Source: JAJCYK01 sp965212195 | GTDB taxonomy: Bacteria > Bacteroidota > Bacteroidia > Cytophagales > Cyclobacteriaceae | Assembly: GCA_965212195.1 (NCBI GenBank) | Contig: CBDBUW010000011.1 | Location: forward strand, 186,001-250,000 | Length of the DNA: 64,000 nt | Direction: 5' to 3' | Shown: positions 8,505 through 17,767 of the stretch, in pieces | How positions within the stretch are numbered: position 1 is the first letter of the stretch | How the letters are laid out: every line of letters starts with the position of its first letter | Made by a program: the position numbers and the translations under genes | Notes under the pieces: generated by a model | Told to the model about the DNA's origin: nothing | What the model saw: the letters and a program-made list of their open reading frames with translations, nothing else | Database searches by the model: none

Positions 8505-10406
8505 ATGATTCGACATATGCTAATGATTGGTCTCAGCACCGGTTTATTGTTTTCCTGTGCGGATATGGCCGCTCAGAAAACCCAAAAGGCGCCCAAAAAC
8601 CCAGTACCGGAAGTGCTTTCCAACCTGGAGCATGACGAAAACGGTTTTTACATACCTAAGAACGATCGCAAGATTTATGAGCTAATAGAAACTGCTGAAT
8701 ACAGCCTGGATCAGGTCATGGGAAGTCCTGTAGGCACCGCCACTGGGATTAATTTCAATTTTCAAGGTTTGCAGGGTCGAATGTACTACGGTTTCGTACC
8801 TTACGGAGATTCAAAACATCCTCATCCAGTTTACTTTGCTCGTTCTGTGGAAATTGATTCCGGCCGTGCCAGCATCAACATCGCTACCAGCTTACGCGGT
8901 CGATATGATATGATCGGCTGGGAAAAGAGTGGCAAAGGCACTCTGGGCTATCGAGTCGTTAATGAGAATGGTAACTTCTTGTATGATGGCTTGGTATCCT
9001 TTGAGGGTACCGGGCCGTTTGCCGTGGACATCACCATGATTGAAGGACCGTTTGTCAATTTGCTAGGCCCCCATGGTGCCACTATCTCATTCACTTTGAA
9101 TATAGCGCATGAAGCAGAGGTACGAATCAACGGCAGTATTTTTACCAGTAACTTAAATACCGTGCACGAAATACCAGTAACCGGGTTGGAGCCTGATAAG
9201 GTGTATGATTACAGCGTAATGATTGAAGAAAATGAATATAAATTTCAACTGAAAACAGCACCATCACCGGGTTCAAGAACAGCCTTTACCTTTTCATATG
9301 CCAGCGATTCCAGAAGCGGCAACGGAGGAGGTGAGCGTGACATGTGGGGAGCCAACGCCTATATCATGAAGCGTATTATGGCTATGAATGTGGAAAAAGG
9401 GGTTTCTTTCATGCAATTTTCCGGGGACCTGATCAATGGATACGAGACAAGGCCTGAAGCCATGCAATTGCAATATGCCAATTGGAAAAGAGCCATACAG
9501 CCTTTTGCCCACTATATGCCGGTTTATGTGAGCATGGGCAATCATGAAGCTTTAAATAGATTATTCATCAGCCGGGAGGACACTGTCTTTGTATCCCTGG
9601 ACCGCTTTCCCTATGATACGGAGTCTAGCGAAGTGATCTTCGCCCAGAATTTTGTAAATCCTACCAACGGGCCCATCAGCGAGGACGGTGCGGTTTACGA
9701 TCCTGACAAGAAAACCGCCAATTTCCCAACTTACGAGGAGAATGTATTTTATTATACACATGACAACGTGGCCATGGTGGTACTAAATTCCGATTATTGG
9801 TATAGTCCTTCCACCAGGGCCATCCGTATGATGAGCGGAGGACTACATGGTTACATTATGGACAATCAGGTGGATTGGCTGGCAAAGGTCTTGCAACAAC
9901 TGGAAGAGGATGACAATATCGACCATATCTTTGTAACCCAGCATACGCCCTTCTTTCCCAACGGCGGTCATGTGGGAGACGATATGTGGTACAACGGTAA
10001 CAATGGCATGCGCCCTTACGTGTCGGGCAAGGCCCTGGAAAAAGGGATCATTGAACGCCGGGATCAACTCCTGGATTTACTGGTCAACAAGAGTAGTAAG
10101 GTCATAGCTATTTTAACCGGAGATGAACACAATTACGCCCGAACCGAAGTAGGGCCGGATACTCAGATCCATCCGGAGGTTTACATCCCGGCGAAGGTGG
10201 AATTGAGCCGTACCATATACCAGATAAATAACGGTGCCGCAGGTGCTCCCTACTACGCCCAGGAGCAAACTCCCTGGACTCCTTTCGTAAGTGGCTTCAC
10301 CACACAGAACGCTCTGGTACTTTTCCATGTGGAAGGGAAGAGTTTGCGTTTGGAGGTTTTCAACCCGGATACCCTGGAAAAATTTGATGAATTAAAACTC
10401 AGGTAG
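8505..10406 (+). CDS. Lipoprotein metallophosphoesterase (purple acid phosphatase-like)
   Basis: A 633-residue exported phosphoesterase. The N-terminus ends in a lipobox (LLFSC, Cys18), so it is a lipoprotein. A middle fibronectin-like segment (about residues 190-250) precedes the calcineurin-like domain, with the metal-ligand series SDSRSG, FSGDLINGYE, SMGNHEALN, VTQHTPFFPNGGH and LTGDEHNYAR (about 265-555). These give the usual D/D/N/H/H ligands of dinuclear metallophosphoesterases, with a layout like purple acid phosphatases. The substrate is unknown; release of phosphate from organic esters is the natural guess. The next gene starts on its stop codon. Confidence 0.85.
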   Translation: MIRHMLMIGLSTGLLFSCADMAAQKTQKAPKNPVPEVLSNLEHDENGFYIPKNDRKIYELIETAEYSLDQVMGSPVGTATGINFNFQGLQGRMYYGFVPYGDSKHPHPVYFARSVEIDSGRASINIATSLRGRYDMIGWEKSGKGTLGYRVVNENGNFLYDGLVSFEGTGPFAVDITMIEGPFVNLLGPHGATISFTLNIAHEAEVRINGSIFTSNLNTVHEIPVTGLEPDKVYDYSVMIEENEYKFQLKTAPSPGSRTAFTFSYASDSRSGNGGGERDMWGANAYIMKRIMAMNVEKGVSFMQFSGDLINGYETRPEAMQLQYANWKRAIQPFAHYMPVYVSMGNHEALNRLFISREDTVFVSLDRFPYDTESSEVIFAQNFVNPTNGPISEDGAVYDPDKKTANFPTYEENVFYYTHDNVAMVVLNSDYWYSPSTRAIRMMSGGLHGYIMDNQVDWLAKVLQQLEEDDNIDHIFVTQHTPFFPNGGHVGDDMWYNGNNGMRPYVSGKALEKGIIERRDQLLDLLVNKSSKVIAILTGDEHNYARTEVGPDTQIHPEVYIPAKVELSRTIYQINNGAAGAPYYAQEQTPWTPFVSGFTTQNALVLFHVEGKSLRLEVFNPDTLEKFDELKLR

Positions 10407-10756
10407 TGAAAATTGCTATTATTCTCCTAAGAATTGGGGTTTTCGGCACCTTTCTGGGTCATGGTATACTGGCTTTACTAGTCAACCCGCACTGGATCAA
10501 GTATCTGGAATTTTGGGGTTTTAGTGAAAATCAGGCAGAAACTTTAATGCCCATTATTGGCATTGTGGACATTTTAGTGGCTTTAACAGTATTGATCCGA
10601 CCTATTAGATATATCCTACTCTATGCAGCTCTTTGGGGTTTACTAACGGCCCTCATGCGTCCTTTGGTGGGGGAGTCGTGGTTGGAATTTGTGGAGCGTG
10701 CAGCCAACTGGGCGGCTCCTGCAAGCCTATATGCTTTACTCTATCTTAAAAAGTAG
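10406..10756 (+). CDS. Small DoxX-like integral membrane protein
   Basis: A 116-residue hydrophobic protein with about four transmembrane helices, recalling DoxX/DoxD-like proteins (GVFGTFLGHGILALL, PIIGIVDILVALTVL, LRPLVGES). Start is GTG at 10406; the last G of the upstream TAG is the first base of this start (TAGTG), a layout typical of translational coupling to the phosphatase. DoxX-like proteins are poorly defined membrane proteins sometimes tied to redox stress. No catalytic residues can be read. Function unknown. Confidence 0.7.
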   Translation: MKIAIILLRIGVFGTFLGHGILALLVNPHWIKYLEFWGFSENQAETLMPIIGIVDILVALTVLIRPIRYILLYAALWGLLTALMRPLVGESWLEFVERAANWAAPASLYALLYLKK

Positions 10757-10761
10757 GGTTA

Positions 10762-12789
10762 TTATTGTTTGGGTAGTTCTTTATGAACCCAATCCCAATG
10801 CCTTGAAGCTTTTTCCATTACATATGGAATCTCCTCGGTCAATACGAAACCTTGCTCAACCAATTCTTGAGCGGCGGTTTTAGTTTTTTCCAGGAACTCC
10901 GCTTTATTTTTGTAAAGCGATTTGATACTGGGTCTGGGATCGTTGGTGTGCTTTTTCTGAGCATTAGTACGGGGTAAAGGAATATAGGACCCTGTAAAGT
11001 TTATTAATTGATCTCTACCGCCGGCAAAGTCGGACCGCAGGTTCCAAGGTGTATAGGTAGCTAAGGGTACTTCCACCTCAACATTTCTGATCCCACCCAA
11101 TTCGTTACCCAGTGAATCCGTGGCCGGCACCAGAGGGGTGAAGGTATCCAGTATTTTAGGAGGCTGATTGTCAATGATACCCTTGACCCAGCGCTTACCA
11201 TAGTCCATTCTGTAAGCTGTATGTGGGGTGGTTGGAAATTTGATACCGGGTATTTTAGGAAAAGAACGGGATGCTACGGTAACCAAGGTACTGTCAGCAA
11301 TCCGCGGATAGCGGCTATTTGGGGGGGATTTTTCCGTAGACACCCAATTGACCATTGCTACCAGCAAAGCCCGGTAGTTCACACTGAAGTCCAAGCTGTT
11401 GCCTCGAAATTTGCCAGGTCCCATAACCGCTGCTTCCTTTTTTGGGGGAAACCCACCCACATAGTGTTGGCCGCTTGCCAGATGATAAATTCTCTCGTTG
11501 GGTAAGGGGTTGATATCCTGCGAGCCATCTGTTGAGGTATGGATCAGGGATGCAGCTCTTCCCCAATATTCGTATCCGGTATTTATATAGAAGATCTTCG
11601 GCATTTGTGCCTTGGGTATGTCATCCAAGAGCCCCAGTGATTTAAAGGTAATCGGATCGAACTGACTAGCCCCGGAAAATGGATAAATATCGGTAGGGTA
11701 GAAAAATGCTGAGTAGGGATGTCCGTCACGAGAGGGCTGAGCAAATCGATGGTTAAAACTTCCTCTACCCGCACCAGCGGTTATGATGACAAAACCGTCG
11801 TAAGCGTGACGATTCGATTCATCTATATTAAAATTTTGATACAGGAATTGACGCAGAAAGCGTCCAGTTTGGGAGACACCCACGGCAATCCCTTTAGTCG
11901 CTTTACAGATAGCCTGTGGGTGATATTTTACATAACTTATCACGTCCCTAATCACGGCCATTCCCAGACCTACTACCACTGGATTTTCGGAGTGATATAC
12001 CAGCTCATAGATGAATCCCGGTTTGAAACCACCCTGTACATAGATATGGTAAGGATCTGGTATGACTTCACCAGTGGAGTCGACCCGTGCAAACTTCCAC
12101 TGGTCACGAGGTACTTCAATCTTACGTGAAGTTCTTCCGGACCTTAAAGTAAGTCTATCCTGGAGATCATTGAATCGGGCAGCCTTGTATCCAACCTGGT
12201 TTCGATGTCCGATAGAAAGAAACTCCCGTCGGTCGTCAATAGTCCAATCACTCCGCACCAGTCCTTTAATAGGGATTCCATCCAAATTCTTGGCCACAGG
12301 AGGGTGGAGTTTAAGAATGTTCTCTCCATCCGGGACATCAAATTGCCAACCTACCCAAATCACCGTCAGACCTTGTTTCATCAGTAAACCGATACCATCA
12401 TCATCACTCTTGGGGTTCAAATTACCGGTGCGATTAAAATAACGGGGCGAAAACTTTCCTCCGCGATTGCTCACTTCTACCAGGGCTATCCCGCTGGATT
12501 TACTGGGATCCTGGGGAGTTAAGATGACTATATTGGACCAGGCTTCAACATTACCTGAAGCGTTTTTGGGAGCAAAGGCAATATCTACGATTTTGCGGTT
12601 GGCTATGTTAAATGGCTCGAACTCAAAATATATGGTGCCTTTTAATAGCTCATATGAGCCGTAATCGCCAAATTCCCGGCCTTCCATGACATCCTCCTTG
12701 GAGGTGATTTCTACACGAGTTACCTTGGCTACGGAAGAGATAAAAAATAATGACAGTGTAGCTACTGCCAGGCACGTTCTTAGAAGCAT
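10762..12789 (-). CDS. Exported alpha/beta hydrolase domain protein (Abhydrolase_10-like)
   Basis: A 675-residue protein starting at the ATG at 12789, which gives a clean signal peptide (MLLRTCLAVATLSLFFISS); an upstream in-frame extension to 12834 is unlikely. The body matches the large alpha/beta hydrolase domain family first seen in Bacteroidota and Proteobacteria: RGGKFSPRYFNRTG, then a nucleophile elbow GVSQTGRFLRQF (Ser about residue 313), and a C-terminal region GIRNVEVEVPLATYTPWNLR. Substrates of this family are mostly unknown; an esterase-like role is inferred. It is convergent with the DoxX-like gene (5 bases apart) and downstream of the helix-hairpin-helix gene. Confidence 0.78.
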   Translation of the reverse strand: MLLRTCLAVATLSLFFISSVAKVTRVEITSKEDVMEGREFGDYGSYELLKGTIYFEFEPFNIANRKIVDIAFAPKNASGNVEAWSNIVILTPQDPSKSSGIALVEVSNRGGKFSPRYFNRTGNLNPKSDDDGIGLLMKQGLTVIWVGWQFDVPDGENILKLHPPVAKNLDGIPIKGLVRSDWTIDDRREFLSIGHRNQVGYKAARFNDLQDRLTLRSGRTSRKIEVPRDQWKFARVDSTGEVIPDPYHIYVQGGFKPGFIYELVYHSENPVVVGLGMAVIRDVISYVKYHPQAICKATKGIAVGVSQTGRFLRQFLYQNFNIDESNRHAYDGFVIITAGAGRGSFNHRFAQPSRDGHPYSAFFYPTDIYPFSGASQFDPITFKSLGLLDDIPKAQMPKIFYINTGYEYWGRAASLIHTSTDGSQDINPLPNERIYHLASGQHYVGGFPPKKEAAVMGPGKFRGNSLDFSVNYRALLVAMVNWVSTEKSPPNSRYPRIADSTLVTVASRSFPKIPGIKFPTTPHTAYRMDYGKRWVKGIIDNQPPKILDTFTPLVPATDSLGNELGGIRNVEVEVPLATYTPWNLRSDFAGGRDQLINFTGSYIPLPRTNAQKKHTNDPRPSIKSLYKNKAEFLEKTKTAAQELVEQGFVLTEEIPYVMEKASRHWDWVHKELPKQ

Positions 12790-13098
12790 GTTCGAGGCGC
12801 TAGAGTCTGGAAAATAAAAATAACAGAAAATCACTAAAACCTATGAAGCTAGGGGAATTTCTGTGGTGCGAAAAAATCATTAGATTTCTCAAACTTCAAA
12901 TTTCCATTGGTTCTTAATATAAAACATGGATAGCATATGTGGGGGAGAATCCCCCCAATCCCTCCCCTTAAAAAATGTGGGATGAGCAACTGGCTCAAGT
13001 GTTCCTTACAGATCTGAAGTATATTTTTTCCTCTAAGATAGGGTGCGGTAGTTTCAAAATCTGAGACCCGCTAAAAAATCCTTGTTTCCTTGGTTGTA
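12790..13098. other. Intergenic stretch with a G/C-rich hairpin
   Basis: No convincing gene. The main structure is GGGGGA-GAA-TCCCCC at 12941-12955, followed by AATCCCTCCCC up to 12967; on the minus strand this reads as three G-runs and then the hairpin. There is no following T-run, so it is a poor intrinsic terminator. It may be the remnant of a dispersed repeat or act on the mRNA leader of the hydrolase gene. Confidence 0.4.
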
Positions 13099-13593
13099 TT
13101 ATTTCCGCCCCGCAGATAGTGAGGTCTGGAGCTGCTCCAGATCTTCCCACTTGCCTTGGGATGCCAGATTGGCTTGTTCGGACCAGGTATCGGGATTGTG
13201 GACACGATAGCGATCGCCGGCCTTTTTCAATACTTCCCGTAGTCTACTTAATTCTGCATTAGCTAAGTCCTGCCAATTATAAATCCCCGCCTCTTTCAAC
13301 AAACTTTCTATTTTAGGACCAATGCCTTCCACAATTTTCAAATCATCGGCCTTTGGAAGGTGAGCTTCAAAACGGGATTTGTAGACTCCCAGTTCAGCAA
13401 CTAGTTGGTCTCGTTCTGAATGGGCTTTTTTCAAACTTATTTCTAAATGACCGATCCGGTCCTGGTACTTTTGATTTTGGGATCTGGTGATGATATATCT
13501 CAAAAAATAACCCGTAACCAATGCTATCAGCAGGAGAATAGCGGTAATGAGAGTAAACTCAATAAAGGCGAAAATGGTGAGAACCAATGTCAT
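13099..13593 (-). CDS. Membrane-anchored helix-hairpin-helix protein
   Basis: A 164-residue protein with one N-terminal transmembrane helix (about residues 3-30), a coiled-coil segment (about 35-70) and a C-terminal helix-hairpin-helix domain, DLKIVEGIGPKIESLLKEAG, followed by LANAELSRLREVLKKAG. Such HhH domains are found in DNA-binding and small-ligand proteins; this layout (membrane anchor, coiled coil, HhH) is common as a hypothetical protein in Bacteroidota. Function unknown. It is divergent from the Asp-box gene. Confidence 0.72.
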   Translation of the reverse strand: MTLVLTIFAFIEFTLITAILLLIALVTGYFLRYIITRSQNQKYQDRIGHLEISLKKAHSERDQLVAELGVYKSRFEAHLPKADDLKIVEGIGPKIESLLKEAGIYNWQDLANAELSRLREVLKKAGDRYRVHNPDTWSEQANLASQGKWEDLEQLQTSLSAGRK

Positions 13594-13729
13594 ATTTTCT
13601 GAATTTTTTGTGCCGTAGCTGCTACAAAACTTTGTTTAAAAATAACTACCAGTTCAGCATGTGTTTTGAATTTTCGATGATTGGGATTATTTATGGGATG
13701 AATTACCGCTGGGCAATCGTTGAATCAAG

Positions 13730-13759
13730 TTTGCAAACTCCAGTTTTTTGCTAAATTGG
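13730..13759 (+). promoter_or_regulatory. Possible promoter of the Asp-box protein gene
   Basis: TTTG at 13730-13733, 18 bases, then TAAATTGG at 13752-13759, one mismatch from TAnnTTTG. It lies 18 bases upstream of the chosen ATG, which argues against the more upstream in-frame start. Confidence 0.38.
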
Positions 13760-13777
13760 CCCAAAAACAAAAAAGCT

Positions 13778-16576
13778 ATGCCGAAACCTATTCAACTTCT
13801 GGTACTCGTTTTCATGATCGCAGATCCGCTCTGGGGTCAATCAAAACCTTCGACAGGCGAAGAGATTATCGCCAGCTATGAACTGCGTGAGAAAATGGCA
13901 GGATCTTCATGGCTCAAGGACTACCCCGCCCGGTCGATCGGACCAGTGGTACAGGGTGGACGGGTTTCTGATTTGGCGGTTACCAGTAACCCCTCACATT
14001 ATTATGTGGCCTATGCTTCAGGAGGTGTTTTTAAAACAATAAACAACGGGGTCACCTTTGAGCCGATCTTTGATGAACAAGGTGCTTTGGGCATTGGTGA
14101 TATGGCTTTGTCCCCGTCCAATAATGATATAATTTATGTAGGTACCGGTGAGAACAATAGCAGTCGAAGCAGCTATGCTGGTTCTGGCGTATACAAAAGC
14201 TCTGATCAGGGTGCATCCTGGGAATATCTGGGTCTTAGTGATATTCAGCATACAGGAAGGGTAATAATTCACCCCCAGGATCCGGATGTGGTATGGGTGG
14301 CCGCCACCGGAGCACTTTATTCCCATGACTCACACCGCGGTGTTTACAAATCGACAGATGGCGGTAAAAATTGGAAGAAGACCTTATTTGTAAACGATAG
14401 CACAGGTATAATTGACTTATTGATCAATCCTGATAATCCCGAGCAATTGTGGGCCACTTCATGGGAAAGGACCCGCTATGCCTGGAATTTCAAAGGTCAG
14501 GGACCCGGTTCAGCGGTGTATCGATCTGATAATGGAGGTGAAAGTTGGCAGAAGCTGGTCAATGGACTACCTCAAAATGAATATGTAGGTCGGATTGGTA
14601 TTGATCTTTGCCAAAGTCAGCCCAATGTGCTATATGCATTGATCGATAATCAAGAAGAATCCAAAACTCCCAAAAAGGCCGAACCAGGGATGTTGCAGGC
14701 CAAGGATTTTCTGGATATGACCAAGGAAGCTTTTGCCAAACTAGACACGGCGGCTCTTAACAGGTATTTAATGGACAACAGGTTCCCCTCAAAATACCAT
14801 GCCATAAAAGTTAAAGACCAGGTAAGTAAAGGCGATTATTCCCCTAAGGCCTTGGCCGACTATCTAGGGGACGCTAACCGGGCGCTATTCGATACCAAAG
14901 TGACCGGCGCGGAATTATATCGCAGTGATGATTTCGGAGATACCTGGAAAAAAGTAAACTCCTATGAGCTGGAAGGCGTGTATTTTACCTATGGTTATTA
15001 TTTCGGTGAGGTCCGAGTGGCTCCGGACAACCCCGACGTGGCATATGTGTTTGGGGTTCCTCTTTTGAGCACCCGTGATGGGGGTAGCACCTTCCAACGT
15101 CTGGATACTATTGGCAACGTACATGTGGATCATCAGGCGCTCTGGATCGATCCTCAAGACAGCCAACATATCTTATTAGGCAATGATGGTGGTTTATACC
15201 TGAGTTATGACGCCGGAGCGAACTGGCTTCATCTAAATAATACCTCGGTCGGGCAGTTTTATACGGTAAATGTGGATTTTGAAAAGCCCTATAATGTATA
15301 TGGAGGCTTACAAGACAATGGTGTTTTAATGGGTTCCTCTAAATCGGTGCCTAATCGGACCAAAAAATGGCAAAGAGTATTTGGTGGTGACGGTATGTTT
15401 GTATCCGCAGATCCTCGGAATAGCCAATTAATTTATACCGGATTTCAGTTCGGAAATTACTACCGTATCAATCGGAAAACCGGCAAACGGAAGCGCATCA
15501 CACCTCAGCAAGATATAGGCGAGGACGTGTTGCGTTTCAACTGGAGAACTCCGGTGGTACTCAGCCGACACAATGCGGATATTCTATATTTCGGGTCACA
15601 AAAGTTACACAGAAGCCTGGACCAGGGCGAAAGCTGGGAGACCATTAGCGAGGATTTGACCAAGGACAAACCTCAAGGTAATGTTCCCTTTAGCACTATC
15701 ACCTGCATCAGCGAATCACCGCTTAAGTTTGGGTTGATCTATATTGGAACGGATGATGGCAACATACAGGTGACCCGCGGCGGCGGAGCTTGGACTTTAA
15801 TCTCTGAGTCGTTGCCACAGCAATGGATCAGTAGTATTCATCCCTCCACTCATGATGAAAACCGTGTATACGTCTCCATGAACGGATATCGAAACGACCA
15901 CTTCAACACCTATATTTATTACAGTGATGACCATGGCAGTAGTTGGCACTCATTAAAAGGAAACCTGCCAGAGGTTGTAGTGAATGTCATCAAGCAAGAT
16001 CCGGTTAACCCCGATCTGCTATACTTGGGTACGGACCATGGCGCCTATGTCAGTTTCGATCACGGGTCTACCTGGCATTATGTGAATCCGGTACCAAATG
16101 TTGCCGTTTATGATCTTATGGTGCATCCTAGGGATAACGAACTGGTTTTAGCTACTCATGGTCGCAGCATGTATATACTCGATGCTAAACCTTGGCAAAA
16201 GCTGCAAAGCGACAAGCTCGGTGATCCCCTGGTTCTGTACGGGGTAAAGGACAAAGAATACTCCAAAGATTGGGGAGAGCGGCGCTATCCCTGGTCCAAA
16301 CCAAACCTGCCCCACCAAGAAGTGTTGTATTTTTTAAGCAAGCCTGTAGACCTGCTGAAAATGGTGGTCAAGGACCAAAAGGGTACGGTATTACGGGAGT
16401 TGGAGGTAGACGGTTCTGCAGGATTTCATCACATCGGCTGGGATCTAAAATCCCACATAAAGAAGAAACGAGAGCTAACGGAAGACTATCTACAGCCGGG
16501 CACTTATACTCTTTCATTAACCGCAGGTTCTATCGGTGAGTCGGTAAAATTTCAGGTAAAGGAGAGTGAAAAATAA
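13778..16576 (+). CDS. Secreted Asp-box (BNR/VPS10-like) beta-propeller protein
   Basis: A 932-residue protein with a signal peptide (MPKPIQLLVLVFMIADPLWG) from the ATG at 13778. It contains at least nine Asp-box motifs of the S/T-x-D-x-G-x-x-W type, for example SSDQGASWEY, STDGGKNWKK, SDNGGESWQK, SDDFGDTWKK, SYDAGANWLH, SLDQGESWET and SFDHGSTWHY, so it folds as one or two large sortilin/VPS10-like beta-propellers. A charged, helix-prone insert (about residues 290-380) interrupts the repeats, and the C-terminus (about 840-932) looks like a separate beta domain without a T9SS sorting signal. Often annotated as glycosyl hydrolase, but no catalytic acid is evident; binding or peptidase-associated roles are equally possible. 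Confidence 0.82.
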   Translation: MPKPIQLLVLVFMIADPLWGQSKPSTGEEIIASYELREKMAGSSWLKDYPARSIGPVVQGGRVSDLAVTSNPSHYYVAYASGGVFKTINNGVTFEPIFDEQGALGIGDMALSPSNNDIIYVGTGENNSSRSSYAGSGVYKSSDQGASWEYLGLSDIQHTGRVIIHPQDPDVVWVAATGALYSHDSHRGVYKSTDGGKNWKKTLFVNDSTGIIDLLINPDNPEQLWATSWERTRYAWNFKGQGPGSAVYRSDNGGESWQKLVNGLPQNEYVGRIGIDLCQSQPNVLYALIDNQEESKTPKKAEPGMLQAKDFLDMTKEAFAKLDTAALNRYLMDNRFPSKYHAIKVKDQVSKGDYSPKALADYLGDANRALFDTKVTGAELYRSDDFGDTWKKVNSYELEGVYFTYGYYFGEVRVAPDNPDVAYVFGVPLLSTRDGGSTFQRLDTIGNVHVDHQALWIDPQDSQHILLGNDGGLYLSYDAGANWLHLNNTSVGQFYTVNVDFEKPYNVYGGLQDNGVLMGSSKSVPNRTKKWQRVFGGDGMFVSADPRNSQLIYTGFQFGNYYRINRKTGKRKRITPQQDIGEDVLRFNWRTPVVLSRHNADILYFGSQKLHRSLDQGESWETISEDLTKDKPQGNVPFSTITCISESPLKFGLIYIGTDDGNIQVTRGGGAWTLISESLPQQWISSIHPSTHDENRVYVSMNGYRNDHFNTYIYYSDDHGSSWHSLKGNLPEVVVNVIKQDPVNPDLLYLGTDHGAYVSFDHGSTWHYVNPVPNVAVYDLMVHPRDNELVLATHGRSMYILDAKPWQKLQSDKLGDPLVLYGVKDKEYSKDWGERRYPWSKPNLPHQEVLYFLSKPVDLLKMVVKDQKGTVLRELEVDGSAGFHHIGWDLKSHIKKKRELTEDYLQPGTYTLSLTAGSIGESVKFQVKESEK

Positions 16577-16580
16577 TCCG

Positions 16581-16622
16581 ATGAAAATAGCTATCTACTC
16601 GAGCCACAATTATGTGGCGTAA
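16581..16622 (+). other. 13-codon mini-ORF overlapping the MFS start
   Basis: ATG at 16581 opens MKIAIYSSHNYVA then TAA, ending 11 bases inside the MFS gene in another frame. The peptide resembles the N-terminus of D-lactate dehydrogenase-type 2-hydroxyacid dehydrogenases (MKIAVFS/YS...Y), which suggests either a deletion scar or a leader peptide coupled to the MFS start. The resemblance is by eye and short. Confidence 0.3.
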
Positions 16623-17763
16623 CCTAAACAGTTTCTTTCAACACCCACCAAGCTTCAGTGTCGGGCTGGCCTTTGCGTTGATGAGCATTTTATTTGGGGC
16701 CTGGATCACCCGTATTCCGGACATCCAACTGCATGCGGGTTTGTCGGAAGGGGAACTTGGACTGGCTCTCTTGGGCATGCCCATAGGAGCGGTTATTATC
16801 ATGCCCTTTTTGGGAAGGATCATATCCAGATGGGGCACCGGTCAAGTAACCTTCTATTCGGCTCTTGCCTACACCCTGGCCATGATATTACCGGCCTTTG
16901 CCTTTAATTTATGGTCATTGGCAGCCATTTTGGTGGTAATTGGTTTATCGGCCGGATCCCTGGATGTAGCGATGAATGCCGCTGCCGCCTATATCGAAAA
17001 AAGGGAACGTCGTTCCATCATGTCCACCTGTCATGCTTTCTTTAGTTTTGGCGGCATGATTGGAGCTGGATTGGCCAGCCTTATTGCCGGATTGGGGCTC
17101 CCGGTGCTACATCATTTATTGTTGATGGCCCTATCAATGTTGGCCTTGTCTTTTTACTTAAAAGCATCATGGTTGCAAATTAAGGATCAAGGAGGAGGTA
17201 GCCACCATTGGATCTGGCCCCGTAGGTCCTTGATAGTACTGGCGACCATTGGATTTTGTGTATTGCTTTCAGAGGGGGCCATTGCTGATTGGAGTGCAGT
17301 TTATCTAAAGAACACGCTGCAAGGCAGCAGCTTTATCAGTGGGTTAGGCTTTGCCGGGTTCTCCATGACTATGGCTTGGGGCCGACTGTATGGAGATATG
17401 CTAATACCCAAATTGGGAGGTAAGAAACTGGTAGTGGGAGGCGGACTATTAGCTTCCTTAGCTTTGGTAGCCGCCGTAGTATCGGGTAATGCCGCGGCTG
17501 CCATTGTAGGCTTTACGGTGGTGGGTCTGGGATTCAGTTGTATTGTTCCCATAATTTTTAGTGCCGCTGCTAACGTGCCTGGAGTATCGGCAGGAGGTGG
17601 GATCGCGGCTATCGCCAGTATGGGATATATCGGATTTATGGTAGGACCGCCGGCCATCGGCTTCCTGGCGGAAGCATACGGCCTGCAAGTAGGATTGGGA
17701 TTTGTGGCAATAATGGCCCTAATGATTGGTTTATTGGGGCTTCGTATGCCCACCAAGACCTAA
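16612..17763 (+). CDS. MFS transporter (YbjJ-like)
   Basis: A 383-residue permease with about twelve transmembrane helices. Family marks include GAWITRIPDIQ at the end of helix 1, GLSEGELGLALLGMPIGA, the loop 2-3 motif and the second-half WGRLYGDMLIPKLGGKKLV, together with GFTVVGLGFSCIVPIIFSAA, which match the YbjJ/fucose-permease-like branch of the major facilitator superfamily. Substrate unknown; sugar export or uptake is a family-level guess. Its start is nested in a short upstream reading frame. Convergent with the Gfo/Idh/MocA gene (4 bases between stops). Confidence 0.88.
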   Translation: MWRNLNSFFQHPPSFSVGLAFALMSILFGAWITRIPDIQLHAGLSEGELGLALLGMPIGAVIIMPFLGRIISRWGTGQVTFYSALAYTLAMILPAFAFNLWSLAAILVVIGLSAGSLDVAMNAAAAYIEKRERRSIMSTCHAFFSFGGMIGAGLASLIAGLGLPVLHHLLLMALSMLALSFYLKASWLQIKDQGGGSHHWIWPRRSLIVLATIGFCVLLSEGAIADWSAVYLKNTLQGSSFISGLGFAGFSMTMAWGRLYGDMLIPKLGGKKLVVGGGLLASLALVAAVVSGNAAAAIVGFTVVGLGFSCIVPIIFSAAANVPGVSAGGGIAAIASMGYIGFMVGPPAIGFLAEAYGLQVGLGFVAIMALMIGLLGLRMPTKT

Positions 17764-17767
17764 CCAC

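Noticed and set aside
12843..12917. 24-codon plus-strand ORF (MKLGEFLWCEKIIRFLKL)
   Set aside because: Too short, with no ribosome binding site, promoter or recognisable similarity.
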